This document shows, piece by piece, positions 10,254 through 23,179 of a stretch of DNA of 64,000 bases. Source of the DNA: Zygnema cylindricum. Its lineage: Eukaryota > Streptophyta > Zygnematophyceae > Zygnematales > Zygnemataceae. How positions within the stretch are numbered: the stretch's first letter is position 1; each line of letters begins with the position of its first letter. The notes beneath the pieces are model-generated. The model worked only from the letters and a program-made list of their open reading frames with translations. It searched no databases and was not told the origin of the DNA. Both the position numbers and the translations under genes were made by a program. The stretch is taken from the NCBI GenBank assembly GCA_037447655.1, contig JBBHKE010003428.1:1-64000 (forward strand), written 5' to 3'.

Positions 10254-13034
10254 GGTTATGGGCCCACCCTCTAGGGTACCAATCTTTAATGGAACTAGCT
10301 TCATATACTGGGAAAGTATGATGATAGAAGCTCTATGCGAAAAAAGGTTTTGGGGGATAGTGAGTGGACGGTTGAGGCGTCCATCAAGTCTTGGAATTCC
10401 TCCGGGTTTGGAGGAAGCAGATTCACTAGGAAAGAGGATCCACCTTCAACGGAAGAAACAAAAGAAGAAGAAACAACAGGTTCGGCATTCATGTCACCTA
10501 TTCGAAGGAACGAGGAGAATGATACTCAAACCTGGGACTTCATCAATATGGCGGCAAAGCACTTTATCCTACGCCATCTCACTCAAGGACTTGCATGTCC
10601 TCATTTGCACATAGAAAGGGCATCCGATCTTTGGATGGCTCTCATAGAGATGTATCGAAGTGGTACGATTCAGCAACAACAGTTGGCTGATTAGAAAGTT
10701 AAGGAGTATGTATACAAACGGGGGAAGATGTTGGATTTTTGCAATGAGTTTGCTACTCTCTTCATGGAGCTAGAGAGTGCGGGAAAAGTTTTTAGTTAAA
10801 AAGAAAAGGTTAACTGTTTACTGATGAAGTTACCCGATGAGTTCGAGAACATAGTCAACCGTGTGCAGGACTTGCTGGACTGAAGGTGGATATGGAACTC
10901 AGTGGTAGGGATGATTCTCGTTCGGGAGAATACGATTGAGATCCGAAGGGGAGGAAAGAGTGGCCAAGCCTTGGCAACTGCGACCGATTGGAGGAACAAG
11001 GATTCCCGGAAAACGGTCGGAAACTATGCGGGGAGGGAGCAGAAAAATCAAACCGACGAGTTCAGACCAAGGGCTCCTAAAGGTTTATGTCATTTTTGTA
11101 AGAAACTTGGGCACTTTATGGCAGAGTACACTAAGCTAACTGAGCTTCGATTAAAGGAGGGGCAGACCTGTGGTACCCCAAGAGGAAAGAAAAAGGCCCT
11201 TGTGACACACGTACATGAGGCGTCATCTGAGGACGAGGATGATGAGCTCTTTTTAGATGAGGAGTTGGAGGCGAAAAACGAGGTCGAAATTCCACGAAGG
11301 CAGAAATGTGCTTACGGTGGATTCAAAGGTGAAGCAGGCTAGATTGTAGATTCAAGTGCCTCCATGCACATGTGTATGGATAGGCACCTGTTCCCTAAGA
11401 TAAGAAATATTCCCACCGTAGAGATAGAGTACATGGATGGAAGGATAGTCACCACTACTCTTGTAGGATCGATAGATTTCAAAGTGTTAGTAGAAGGAAA
11501 GACATCCATAGTAACATTCTCTGATGTATTGTTTAATCAGAGCTGAACAAAAACCTCATCTCTACATGTGTATTACATGATAAGGGTTTTTTTACTAGCA
11601 CTAGGGAAGGAGTCTTTACTGCTAGTTTTGAGGAGGATGTCTATTTCATTGCTGAGAAAGGTAGCCATGGGATGTTTAGGTTGGTTTTAAGTAATGAAAA
11701 GAAGAAACTTTATTATGCTGGTGTTGATGATATTATGATGTGGCATAAGAGGCTTGGGCATGTGAATCTAGACAAGTTAAGAGAGATGAACAAGATGGGA
11801 GTGGTGGAAGGGATTAAGTTCACTGAGAGTGATAATATAAGTGATTGTAGTGGATGTGTTCAAGGTAAAACATACAGATTACCCTTTCCTAAAACAACCA
11901 CCTATAAGGGAGAAAAAATTCTAGATCTAGTACACACAGATATTTGGGGACCAGCTAAAGTGCCCTCACATGGTGGGAAGAGATTTATGATGACTATCAC
12001 TGATGATTGGTCTCGGTATTCCCGAGTGTTTTTTTTGAAAAACAAGTCCGAAGCTCACGATTGTTTTAGACAATATTAAGCATGGAGCAAAAAACTCCAT
12101 GAAACTCCAATCAAGAGAATAAGGTGTGACAATGGTAAAGAGTATACTTCTAACAAGTTTGAGGATTTTCTGAGAGAAGATGGGGTCCAACACCAAAAGA
12201 CAGTTCCAGAAAACCCGAAACAGAATGGGTTAGGTTAAAGGTTAAATAGAACATTAAGTGATAGTGCTAGAAGTATGTTGTCAAATAAAAAGATAGGAAA
12301 AAGGTTTTGGGCAGAAGCAATGAACTGTGCTAATTACCTCAAAAATAGAGTTTTTACTTCAGCTATAAAACATCAAACACCTTATGAGAGATAGACAGGC
12401 TGGAAACCACATATATTTCATTTAAAGGTTTTCGGCACTCAAGTATTCAGTCTAGATACAGATCGGTCTAATTGGAAGCTAGATCCTAAAGGAAAACCGG
12501 GATACTTATTAGGATATGATGAGGGTGTTAAAGGATATAGAGTTTATGATCTAAAAATGAAGATATAATCTTAGTAAAGTATCTAGTAGTTATGGATGAA
12601 TGAAAGTCAGTGGATCCCTTCAAATATACAAAGTCAGTAAAAATCAGATTTGAGTCACAAAATTCCGATTACTTTGAGTTTCCTAACTATTCAGGTTTTA
12701 GAGAAGATGATATTCTTTCAGGTACAAATCAGACCGAAAAGGACTCAGCAGTGGAAACTCCATTGACAACTCTACCCGAAGCGGAAGACGTGGTGGAAAT
12801 TGATTCAGAATCAATGAATAGGGGAGAAGCAGAGTTTGTTCGAGAGAATCCACGAGAACCATATTTTCTGGCCTCAGATTTTGAGAGGGGAAGGAGAAGT
12901 AGCAAAAGACTGCAAGAAAAGCAGGTTAATAACAAGGTTACTAAACTATCTCATCAAGATGAACCTCAAACTTATGGAGAGGCGATGACTTGTCCAGAAA
13001 GAAATCGGTGGAAGACAGCCATCAATGAGGAGAT
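10234..13034 (+). pseudogene. Copia element D: gag, protease, integrase (5' part)
   Basis: Gag starts at ATG 10234 in the LTR end, or at the PBS ATG at 10258. The order is gag core (10258-10900), CCHC knuckle 'CHFCKKLGHFMAEY' at about 11088-11130 (last Cys replaced by Tyr), acidic spacer, protease 'DSSASMHMC' (DSGAS-type motif changed) at about 11350, HHCC zinc domain (11672-11900), integrase core (to about 12560) and the linker that ends in the first RT residues at 13034. Stops include TGA/TAA at about 10689, 12079 and 12600. The frame is interrupted by nested element E and resumes at 18236. Confidence 0.9.
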
Positions 13035-14061
13035 TGTTGAAATTATTAGATTTCTTCAGTATTTTCTAGGTTAAAAATGTTAGTATAAAAGGAAAAGAAA
13101 AAGGACAGACAGCCTGCCTACACCTCCTCTCTCTAGGCCCCATACTTGTTGTAGTCACTGAAGGATAGAGAGAGTGGTTGATCCATGGCTGCCTTAGTTC
13201 AAGAGGCAAATATTTTTAAGGCTACTAAAAATATACTTCACGGCCCGGGATTTGATCCGAGTACCTGCGGTTCGTCAAGCTGGCCGATAGTGGTCAGCTT
13301 TATCCTACTAGACTAGGACCAATGCTAAATGCTATAGTATGTGATAGATATATATATATATATTTAGGAAGGAGCAAATCCATTTAACTAAAACTATGTA
13401 CGGCGTACATGGATACAATTTTATAAATGTACCAATTCAAAACGGATACCACGCATTTTGTTTCGACAACGAAACAAATATCGCGCAAGTATTCATTACG
13501 GCCAAGATTGCGTCTCGCTGCAAATCCAACGGCGCACATCATCGCCGAAATCCCAGAATAGTCACTTTGGCGTTTAGTGACGTGGCATGACCTGGAGCCA
13601 CGTGGAGAGATGACATTCGGTCATAGAAATTTCGAGGAATGTACGGACGAGTGAAAAGGAGACACGCGTTCGCTTAATAGTCCTGTCGTACATCAGCCGT
13701 ACAAAAGGTACTCCGGCAGTTGTACTTTTTGGTACGGTACAGTAATCTGATTGGTCCGTACTTCAGTAGATAGAAGTTATTAGAGGAAATCAGGACTTAG
13801 AAAATTTTGGTAGGATGTCACCTCTCCCTTTGAGAGTTTGTAAAAATTGGCATTTTTACTGCCTCATAACTTATTGGCTGGATGGCCGTTTTCAATGATT
13901 CTTTTTGCTACCGACTCAGAGGAGTCCAGGTTCCACAGGGGTGCAACCAAATTGTCAGTGTGACTTTTTGGGCAGCAGTGGCTGTGGGTTGAAGTGGGCT
14001 AGTTAACAACTATCTAGAGGCTTCTATTATTCTGTAGTCCAATGGAGGACACAGAATTGCT
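13035..14061 (+). repeat. 5' LTR of copia element E (nested in D)
   Basis: The LTR runs from TGTTGAAATTATTAG to 'cagaattgct', 1027 bases. The left flank is GAGAT (13030-13034) and the right flank of the element is AAGAT (18236-18240), a one-mismatch 5-base target duplication. It holds an AT microsatellite at 13347-13364 and an antisense tRNA-like module at 13242-13322. Confidence 0.9.
13242..13322 (-). other. Antisense tRNA-like module in LTR of element E
   Basis: On the minus strand 'gtctagtaggataaagc' resembles a tRNA D-arm/A box, 'ggatcaaatcc' resembles a B box, and between them GCTGRCC...GGCCAGC forms a 7-base stem in the anticodon-arm position. In other LTRs the stem changes to GTTAGCC/GGCTAGC, so pairing potential is kept while bases change. 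The same module is at 19960-20040 and at about 3115-3190 and 5310-5400. Confidence 0.45.
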
Positions 14062-17000
14062 AGTTATGGGCCCACCCTCTAGGGTGCCCACTTTCAATGG
14101 ATCTGGGTTCATCTATTGGGAAGCCATGATGATGGGAGCTTTGTGTGAAAAACGATACTGGGGTATCGTCAGTGGACAAGTGAAACGTCCACCTTCGGGA
14201 ACTCCGCCAGGATTTGGAGGAGTAAGGTTTTCTGCAGCAGGGACTGCTGCCGCAGAGGAGGCAGATGATGAGGACAGCAGTGTGTCCAAAAAAGGGAAAG
14301 GGAAGGAGACACCCCTCACCCCTATTGCCATGGCACCAAGAGCAGCGGCCGTGAAGACAGTGGAGAAGGATGTTCAAATGTGGAAAGACATAAACATGGC
14401 TGCTAAGAACTTCATTCTAAGGCATCTCACTCAAGCATTGGCCACCTCTCACCTTAATATTTACAAGGCCGAGGAGTTGTGGGAAAGTTTGGTGGAGATC
14501 TATAGAGTTGGTACCATTCATGAGCTCCAGTTGGCTGAGCAAATGCTAGTGAGTAACACGTAGAAAGGAGGAAAGATGTTAGATTATTGCAATGATATTT
14601 CTTGTTTGTATATGGAGATGGAAAGTGCTGGTTGGACAGGCACAATGAAAATGAAAGTAAACACTCTCATCATGAAGTTCTCAGAAAAGTATGAGAACTT
14701 AGTGTACCGAGTACAAGAAATGACTGATAGTTCATGGAAGTGGAATACAGTGGTCAGGATGATACTTGTGCAGGAAAATACCATGGAGATCACTGGAGGT
14801 GGAAAGGGCGTTCAAGCTCTAGCCGCCGGAGGGGACAGGTGGAGATCGGAACCGAAAAAACCATACAAAGGAGAAAGAGTCCAACTTGGAAGACCGAGGC
14901 CCCCAAAGGCCCTATGTCATTTTTGCAAAAAGCCAGGGCACTTTATTGTTGATTGTGCTAAGCTGGCGGAGCTGAGGCCCAAAGAGAACCAAAAAGGGGG
15001 TTCTTCCGGAGGGAAGAAAAAGGCACTTTTGGTCACAAAGGTGACAGGGGATACCGAGGACGAGTCCTCTGAGGAGGATGGTGAGCTTCTTCTTGACGAG
15101 AGTCTGGAGTAGAAGGAGATCCCTCGGAGACAAAAGTGTGCCTTTGAAGCAATTCGGGAAGCTCCACAGGAAGGATGGATCATCGACTCAGGTGCATCCA
15201 TGCATATGTGTCGTGACAAGGACCTCTTCAATAAGCTAAGGAAAATCCCTACTGTAGAAATAGAGTATGGGGATGGGAGAGTTGTTACTACAGATCTAGT
15301 GGGATCAGTTGACCTGAAAGTTTTAGTGGGGGGTAAGACTTCTATTCTCACTTTCTCAGATGTGCTTTATATTCCTCAGCTGAGTAAAAATCTTGTTTCT
15401 ACATCTGTGTTAGATGACAAAGAGTTTGATACTTTCACTAGAAAGGGAGTTTTTACAGCCAAGTATGGGGATGAAGTTTACTTCACTCCAGAGAAGGGTA
15501 GCCAAGGAATGTTTAGGCTTAACCTGAGTAATGAAAAGATGAATGCTTACTATGTTGGTGTCCCAAAATTGATGATTTGGCATAAGCGGTTAGCGCATGT
15601 GTATTTTGATAGGTTAAGGGAGATGAAGAAGCTGGGTGTGGTAGAAGGCATTCAGTTCATTGATAATGAAATGGTGGAAGATTGTAGTGGTTGTGCCTAA
15701 GGAAAAACTCACACACTTCCTTTTCCAAAAGCCGCCACATATAGGGGGGAAAAAGTACTAGATTTGATCCACACAGATATCTGGGGACCAACAAGGGTAC
15801 CCTCAGTTGGAGGGAAGAGGTATATGTTGACAATTACTCATGACTGGTCCAGATATTCTAGAGTCTACTTCCTAAAAACGAAGTCTGAAATACCAACTGA
15901 CTTCAAAGAATATAAAGTCTGGAGTGAGAAGTTGCATGGAACCCCCATTAAAAGAATAAGAAGTGAAAACGGGGGAGAAAATACCTCTAACCAGTTTGAG
16001 GAATACTTGAGAGATGAGGGAGTTCACCACCAAAAAATTGTACCACATAATCTGAAGCAAAATAGAGTAGCTGAGAGGTTAAACCGAACACTAGGATATA
16101 GATTAAGCGGTATGTTGGCTGACAAGAAAATAGGAAAGAGATTTTGGGCAAAAACCATGAACTGTGCCAACTATATTAAGAATAGAGTCCTTACCTTAGC
16201 AGTCAAAGGCATGACACCTTATGAGAGATCAGTTGGAAGGAAACCGGATATCTCTCACCTTAAAGTATTTGGTCGCCAAGTTTACAGTCTAGACTCGGAT
16301 AAGAAAAATTGGAAGCTTGATGCTAAGGGAAAACCAGAATATTTTGTAGGATGTGACGAGGATGTCAAGGGATATAAAGTCTATGACTTAGCAACGTAAG
16401 ATATCATTCTGGTCAAACACCTAGTTGTCATGGACGAACGAAAGTCAATTGACCCCTTCAAATATACCATAAAGTTCAGAATCAGGTTTGAGTCCAAAAA
16501 TGAGGAGAACTATATTTTTCCCGAAAGGGACATGAGTCAGTAAGTGATTGCAGATTCAGGGAAGATCCAAGAAACAGGAGAGTTATCGAATACCTCACAT
16601 ATTCCTATGGACTTCGAGGAGACAAAAGTGGAGGAACCGGACCCGACTTCCATGGATAGGGGAGATGATGAGACAGTAAGGAGAAACCCAAGACTTCCCT
16701 CTATTCCAACCTCAGTGTTTGAGGGAGGAAAAAGGAGCAACAAAAGGATACACAGAAAACAAGCTGCTCGTAAGGCAGCGAAGCTATCTCATTCTGATGA
16801 GCCTCAGTCATACTTAGAGCAATAACACAGAAAAGGACAGATGGATTAAAGTCATAAATGATGAGATGGCTTACATCATGGAAGCAAATACGTGGGAGAT
16901 AGCAGATTGTCCTCCAGACAGAAAAACGTATTGGATGTAAATGGGTATTTAAACTAAAATTGAACCCAGATGGAAAGATATAAGGTTCGTTTGGTAGCAA

Positions 17001-17830
17001 AGGGGTTCACCCAAAAGGAGGGGACTGACTATGAGGAGACCTGTCCCTCCAGTTGTTCGGTTCCCATCAGTAAGGATTCTGCTCAGTCTGGCAGCAACAG
17101 AATATTAAGAGTGCTTTTCTTCATGGTGAGTTAGAGGAAGAAATTTTCATGAGGCAACTCGAGGGGTTCGTGGAACAAGGAGAAGAGAGCAAAGTCTGCA
17201 GGCTCATAAAGTCTTTATATGGACTTAAGTAGTCTCCCTGCCAGTGGAATAAGAAACTAGATGAGTTTCTTACTGGTCTGGGATATATCCGTATCAGTTT
17301 TGACCATTCTATCTATATGTTTGAAGATGAGGATGGTGTCATTTTTATTGCAATCTATGTGGATGATCTGCTGGTGTTAAGTAAGTCTTTGGAAAAGATC
17401 AATAAGTTGAAGAAAGATCTTAGAAGCAGATTTGACATGAAGGATATAGGGGAGGCAAGATATATTTTGGGAATTCAAATGGAAAGAGATAAGGGGAAAA
17501 TGATCATTAGACTCACTCAGAAAGAAGCAATAGGAAATATGCTTGAGAAATTCCAAATGGAAAAAGCTAACAGCTATACCACTCCCAAGGACTTGAAAAA
17601 TATAAGTGATGCGAGTATAGAAGGAGGAGTGATAATCTTAGATGATTACACGAGTCTAGAGGAGAGAGGGTTTATGAAGTCTATACCTTATAGACAAGTT
17701 GTAGGAAGTTTGATCTATTTTATGAATTGTACCAGGCTGGACATAGCGGCAACAGTTGGAGTACTCAGTGGGAGTCTTAATGATCCTAGGAAGAGAGAGA
17801 CTGGGAGGCAGCTAAGAGAGTCGAGACACG
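14042..17830 (+). pseudogene. Copia element E: gag-pol polyprotein with few stops
   Basis: This is the best-preserved copy. It has gag (14066-14560, 'MGPPSRVPTFNG', helical core to 'HELQLAEQ'), a CCHC zinc knuckle 'CHFCKKPGHFIVDC' at 14917-14958, protease 'DSGASMHMC' at about 15185, the HHCC zinc domain (15570-15700), integrase core (15764-16399) and RT-RNase H (about 16830-17830, YVDD at about 17358). Stops at 14561, 15110, 15698 and 16397 and frameshifts around 16825-17310 inactivate it. The RNase H is cut at about 17830, where a deletion joins it to the middle of the 3' LTR. Confidence 0.92.
14062..14075 (+). promoter_or_regulatory. Primer binding site overlapping the gag start (half-tRNA type)
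   Basis: The sequence AGTTATGGGCCCAC directly follows the LTR end. GTTATGGGCCCA is complementary to the anticodon stem-loop of eukaryotic initiator tRNA-Met, the arrangement known from Drosophila copia and yeast Ty5, where a cleaved half-tRNA primes reverse transcription. The usual plant copia PBS (TGGTATCAGAGC, 3' end of the tRNA) is absent. The ATG within the site is the complement of the CAU anticodon and is in frame with gag. Copies occur at 6148, 10254 and, on the minus strand, 3772 and 23159. Confidence 0.75.
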
Positions 17831-18235
17831 CGTCCGCTTAATAGGTCTGTCGTACATAGGCTATACAAAAGGTACACCGGCATTAGTAATTTTTGGTACG
17901 GTACAGTAATCTAATTGGTCCGTACTTTAGTAGATAGAAGTTATTAGAGGAAATCAGGACTTAAAAAATTTTGGTAGGCAGTCACCTCTCCCTTTGAGAG
18001 TTTGTACAAATTGGCATTTTTACTGCCTCATAACTTATCAGATGGTTGGCCATTTTCAGTGATTCTTTTTGCTACGGACTCAAAGGGGTCCAGGCTGCAT
18101 AAAGGTGCAGTCAAATTGTCAGTGTGACTTTTTGGGCAGCAGTGGCAGTGGGTTAAAGTGGGCTTGTTAACAACTATCTAGAGGCTTCCTGTATTTTGTA
18201 GTCCAATGGAGGAGAGAGAATTACAAAGATGGCCT
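17831..18235 (+). repeat. 3' LTR remnant of element E
   Basis: From 'gagacacgcgtccgcttaat' this follows the last 400 bases of the family LTR, ending 'gagaattaca' at 18235. The first 620 or so bases of the LTR, the polypurine tract and the RNase H end are deleted. The right flank AAGAT plus 'ggcctcaattatggcag' is element D reverse transcriptase, so the element end is placed precisely. Confidence 0.85.
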
Positions 18236-19748
18236 CAATTATGGCAGCCGATACTTGGGAGCTGGTGGATTGTCCACCTAACAAAAATTAATCGGTTGTA
18301 AGTGGGTTTTCAAATTAAAAACTGAACCTGGATAACACCATTGAGCACTACAAGGCCCGATTAGTGGCAAAGGGATTTACACAAGAAGAGGGAATTGACT
18401 ACGAGGAAACCTTTGCCCCGGTGGTAAGATATCCTTTTGTCTGCATACTTCTCAGCCTGGCAGCAGCGAAAGACATGGAAGTGCACCAGATGGACATCAA
18501 AACAACCTTTTTACATGGAGAATTAGAAGAGGAGATCTTCATACGACAACCCGAAGGGTTTGTGGAGGAATGAGAGGAGAGTAAGGTATACCGGCTGATT
18601 AAAACTCTTTATGGTTTGAAATAGGCAACTCGACACAAGAATAACACGCTTGATGATTTTTTTACCGGTCTGGGTTTATTCGGATCAGCTCAGATCACTC
18701 AATCTATGTTTTCAAAGATGAGGAAGGGTTTATATTTATTGCAATTTATAATGATGATTTGCTTGTTTTAAGTAAATCAATGGAAAAAATTAATAAACTG
18801 AAAATCGATCTTAAGGGGAGATTTGAAATGAAGGATATGGGGGAAGCTAAATATATTTTGGTAATTCAAGTAGAGAGAGACCGAAAAAGAAAAATTATAA
18901 GATTGACTCAAAAGGAAGCAATAGGGAACATGCTTGAAAAATTTCAAATAGATAAAGCTAATAGTTATACAACTCCAATGGAGTTGAAGAAGGGAAGTAA
19001 GGGGAGTGAGGAAGAAGGAGTCATAGTCTTAGACAAGGAATTATCTCCTGAAGAACAGAAGTTCATGCAGACTATTCCTTACAGGCAAGTAGTGGGAATT
19101 CTAATCTATTTTATAAATTGTACCCGGCCGGATTTAGCTGCAGCTATGGGAGTGCTGAGTAGAAGTCTAAATGCTCCCACTAAGAGAGATTCGGAGGCAG
19201 CTAAGAGAGTCCTTAGATATTTGATAGGAACTAGGGATCTATGGTTGCATTTGGGTGGGGAGAATACTGACATCACCACTTGGAGTGATGCCAGTTATGG
19301 GGATGCACCTTTGAGAAGATGCACTTCTGGATATGTTTTGTATGTGGGGGAAGGTGCTTGCTGTTGGAGCACTAAGCAACAAAAGGTGGTCGCTCAGTCT
19401 ACTATGGAGGCTGAGTATATGGCGTCTTGTTCTGCTGTAAAAGAACTAATGTGGGTGAAGTCATTATTGCAAGAACAAGGATATATGAAGGAGGGAGTGC
19501 ATGAAAACTTTTGTGATAATGAAGCTGCAATCGCAATTTCAGCCAATCCAAAACACCATTTCAAAGCAAAACATATGGACATAAGATTAAGCTTCGTAAG
19601 AGAAAAAGTTGAAAATAAAATTTTAAATCTTGTGTATAAACCTGATGAAGAAATGGTGGCTGACATGATGACCAAACTTGTGCCCTCTCCTAAATTAAAA
19701 TATTGTCTGGAAAAATGCGGGTTGAAAGAAAAAATAAAATTAGACTAG
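18236..19748 (+). pseudogene. Copia element D: reverse transcriptase and RNase H (3' part)
   Basis: This resumes the D frame after nested E. RT motifs are present ('MAKGFTQEEGIDYEETFAPV', 'QMDIKTTFLHGELEEE'), but the catalytic YVDD reads YNDD (about 18749-18760). RNase H follows in a long open stretch (18759-19748) with the acidic residues in 'SDASYGDA', 'STMEAEYMAS' and 'CDNEAAI'. The polyprotein ends at TAG 19746-19748. Stops at about 18571 and 18622 break the RT. A polypurine tract 'aataagggga' (19751-19760) follows. Confidence 0.9.
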
Positions 19749-19761
19749 AAAATAAGGGGAG

Positions 19762-20782
19762 TGTTGGAATTAATAGATTTTTAGAGTATTTTCTAGGTTA
19801 GTATAAAAAAAAAAGAAAAAGGAGAGACAGCCTGCCTACACCTCCTCTCTCTAGCCCCCATACTTGTTGTAGTCACTGAATGATAGAGAGAGTGGTTGAT
19901 CCATGGTTGCCTTAGTTAAACAGGCAGATATTGTTAAGGCTACTAAAAATTTACTTGATGGACCCCTGATTTGATCCCGATACCTACGGTTCGTCAAGCT
20001 GGCCAAAAGAGGTCAGCTTTATCCTACTAGACTAGGACCAATGCTAAATGCCATAGGATGTGATAGATATATATATATATATATTTAGGAAGGAGCAAAT
20101 CCATTTAACTAAAACTGTGTACGGCGTACATAGATACAATTTTATGAATGTACCAATTCGAAACGGATACCACGTATTTTGTTTCGACAACGAAACAAAT
20201 ATCGCGCAAGTATTTATTACGGCCAAGATTGCGTCTCGCTGCAAATCCAACGACGCACATCATCGTCGAAATCCCGCAGTAGTCACTTTGGCATTTAGTG
20301 ACGTGGCATGACCTAGAGCCACGTGGAGAGATGACATTCGGTCATAGGAATTCCGAGGAATGTACGGACGAGTGAAAAGGAGACACGCGTCCGCTTAATA
20401 GTCCTGTCGTACATAGGCCGTACAAAAGGTACACCGGCAGTAGTACATTTTGGTACGGTACAGTAATCTGATTGGTCCGTACCTTAGTAGATAGAAGTTA
20501 TTAGAGGAAATCAGGACTTAGAAAATTTTGGTAGGCAGTCACCTCTCCCTTTGAGAGTTTGTACAAATTGGTATTTTAACTGCCTTATAACTTATCGCCT
20601 GGTTGGGCGTTTTCAGAGATTCTTTTTCCTACGGACTTAGGGGAGTCCAGGCTGCACAAAGGTGCATTCAGATTGTGAGCTTGGTTGCCTGGCCTGTAGT
20701 GGCTGTGGGTTAAAGTGGGCTAGTAAATAACTATCTAAAGGCTTCCTGTATTCTGTAGTCCAATGGAGGACACAGAATTGCA
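19762..20782 (+). repeat. 3' LTR of copia element D
   Basis: The LTR runs from TGTTGGAATTAATAG to 'cagaattgca', 1021 bases with TG...CA ends. It follows the polypurine tract directly. The right flank (20783 onward) is copia pol in the opposite orientation (element G), not the element C integrase that lies left of D, so D does not sit in a simple target site. Antisense tRNA-like module at 19960-20040. Confidence 0.88.
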
Positions 20783-23179
20783 TTCCTTTCATCCATGACA
20801 ACTATATTCTTTACCAGAATGATATCTTGTTTAACTAATTATAGACTCTATATCCCTTGACATCCTCGTTATATCCCACAAAATATCATAGTTTCCCTTT
20901 AGCATCTAATTTCTAGTTTTTTCCTATGTGTGTCAAGATGTAAATTTGACTACCAAATACTTTCAGGTGAGAAATAATCGGTTTGCTTCCAACCCATCTC
21001 TTAGAAGGTGTCATTCCTTTCACAACCGAGGTAAGGACTATATTCTTGATGTAGTTAGCATAGTTCATGGCCTTAACCCAAAACCTTTTTCTCATCCTTT
21101 TGTCGGCCAGCATACTACATACGCCATCTCCTAGCGTCCGGTTTAACCTCTCAACTATCCCATTATGTTTTGGATTATAAGGTACATTTTTCTGATGTTG
21201 AACTCCCCTATCTCTCAGATATTCCTCAAACTGGTAAGAGGTATATTCTCCCCCATTGTCACTTCTTATTTTCTTAATAAGGGTTCCGTGCAACTTCTCA
21301 CTCCATGCTTTATATTCTTTGAAGTAAGCTGGTGCTTCAACTTTGTTTTTAGAAAGTAGACTTTAGAGTATTTAGACCAGTCATCAGTAATTATCATCAT
21401 GAACCTCTTACCTCCTACCGAAGGTACTTTTGTTGGTCTCCAAATATCTGTGTGGACAAGATCTAGTACTTTCTTACCTTCATATATGGCAGTTTTGGGA
21501 AATGGAAGTCTGTGAGCCTTACCTTGGGCACAACCACTACAATCATCCACCATTTCATTATCCCTAAATTGAATGCCTTCTACTACACCAAGCTTCTTCA
21601 TTTCCCTCAGCGTATCAAAGTGCACATGCCCCAACCGCTTATGCGAAATCATCAAGTCTGGGACACCAACATAGTAAGCATTCTTCTTTTCATTACTCAG
21701 GTTAAGCCTAAACATTTCTTGGCTACCTTTATCTGCCCTGAAGTACACTTCATCCCCATATTTAGAAGTAAAGACTCCCTTTGTAGTGAAGGTATCAAAC
21801 TCCTTATCATCTAATACAGAAGTGGAGACAAGATTTTTGCTGAGTTGAGGAATATAAAGTATAGCTGAGAAAGTGAGTATGGAAGTCTTACCCTTTACTA
21901 AGAATTTTAGATCTATAGTAACTACTCTCCCATCCCCGTACTCTATCTCTACAGTTGGGATCTTTCTTAGCTTGGTAAGAGGTGCCTGTTACGACACATA
22001 TGCAGGGACGTAGATGGATCGATGATCCATCCTTCCTGTGGAGGTTCCCGAATGGCTCCGAGAGCACACTTACGTTTTCGAGGAATCTCCTTCTCCTCCA
22101 AATTCTCGTCAAGAATAAGCTCTCCATCCTCTTCCTCAGAGGACATATCCTCCTCGGTCTCCCCTTTCACTTGTGTGACCATAAGTGCCTTCTTCTTTCC
22201 CCCGGAATAACCTCCTCCACGGTTTTTTTTTAACCTCACTTCCGACAGCTTGGTGCAATCAACTATGAAGTGTCTCGACTTTTTGCAAAAATGACAAAGG
22301 CCCTTTGGAGGCCTCAGTCCTCTTGTTTGATCTTTCTCTCCCTTGAAGTTGCCGTATGGCTTCCTTGAATCCTTCCCCCAATGGTCCGTTTCGGCAGCTA
22401 GTGCTTCAAGGCTCTTTCCTCTTTTCCGAATATCGAAAGTGTTCTCCTTCACAAGTATCATCCAGACAAGAGTGTTCTACTTCTACAAACTGTCATCTAT
22501 TTTTTGAACTCGGTACACTATGTTTTCAAACTCAGTAGGCAGCTTCAAAATCAGGGTGTTGACTATCATCTTCATTGTACCGGTCCACCCGGCACTCTCC
22601 ATCTCTATATACAAACAAGAGAGGTCATTACAATAGTCTACCATTTCCCCCCCCTTTGTAAGTATACTCCCCTAACTGTTGCTCGTCCAAATGGAGCTCC
22701 TCAATAGTACCGGCTCTATAGATCTCCACTAAGGTCTCCCAAAACTCCGTGGCCTTGAAATTGTTGAGATGGGAGGTTGCCAAAGCTTAAGTAATATGTC
22801 TAAAAATGAAGTGCCTAGCTGCCATTTTTGTGTATTCCTACATTTGTATATCGTTTTTTTCAGACTTCACGGCTGCTGCTTCAGGTACCGTGGCGATACA
22901 AGTAAGAGGTGTCTCTTTCCCTTTCCCCTTTTCGGACACACTGTTGTCGCCTCTGTCTACCTCCTTCGTTGGAGCAAATACTGCTGCAGAAAACCTCACT
23001 CCCCTAAACCTTGGTGGAATTCCCTGAGATGGACGTCTCACTTGTCTATTGACAATACCCCAGTATCATTTTTCACACAAAGCCCCTACCATCATGGCTT
23101 CGTAATAAATGAAACCAGATCCGTTGAAGATGAGCACCCTAGAGGGTGGGCCCATAATCTGCAATTTTATGTCACCCAT
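20783..23179 (-). pseudogene. Copia element G: gag, protease, integrase (inverted)
   Basis: On the minus strand the gag ATG is at 23179 in the LTR end, with a second at 23155 inside the PBS. It reads 'MGPPSRVLIFNGSGFIY', then an in-frame TGA where relatives have an arginine codon. It continues with the CCHC knuckle 'CHFCKKSRHFIVDC' (about 22290), acidic spacer, protease 'DPSTSLHMC' (active site altered), HHCC domain (about 21700-21520) and integrase core (to 20913). It ends at 20783 just past the integrase, with RT and RNase H missing. Confidence 0.9.
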
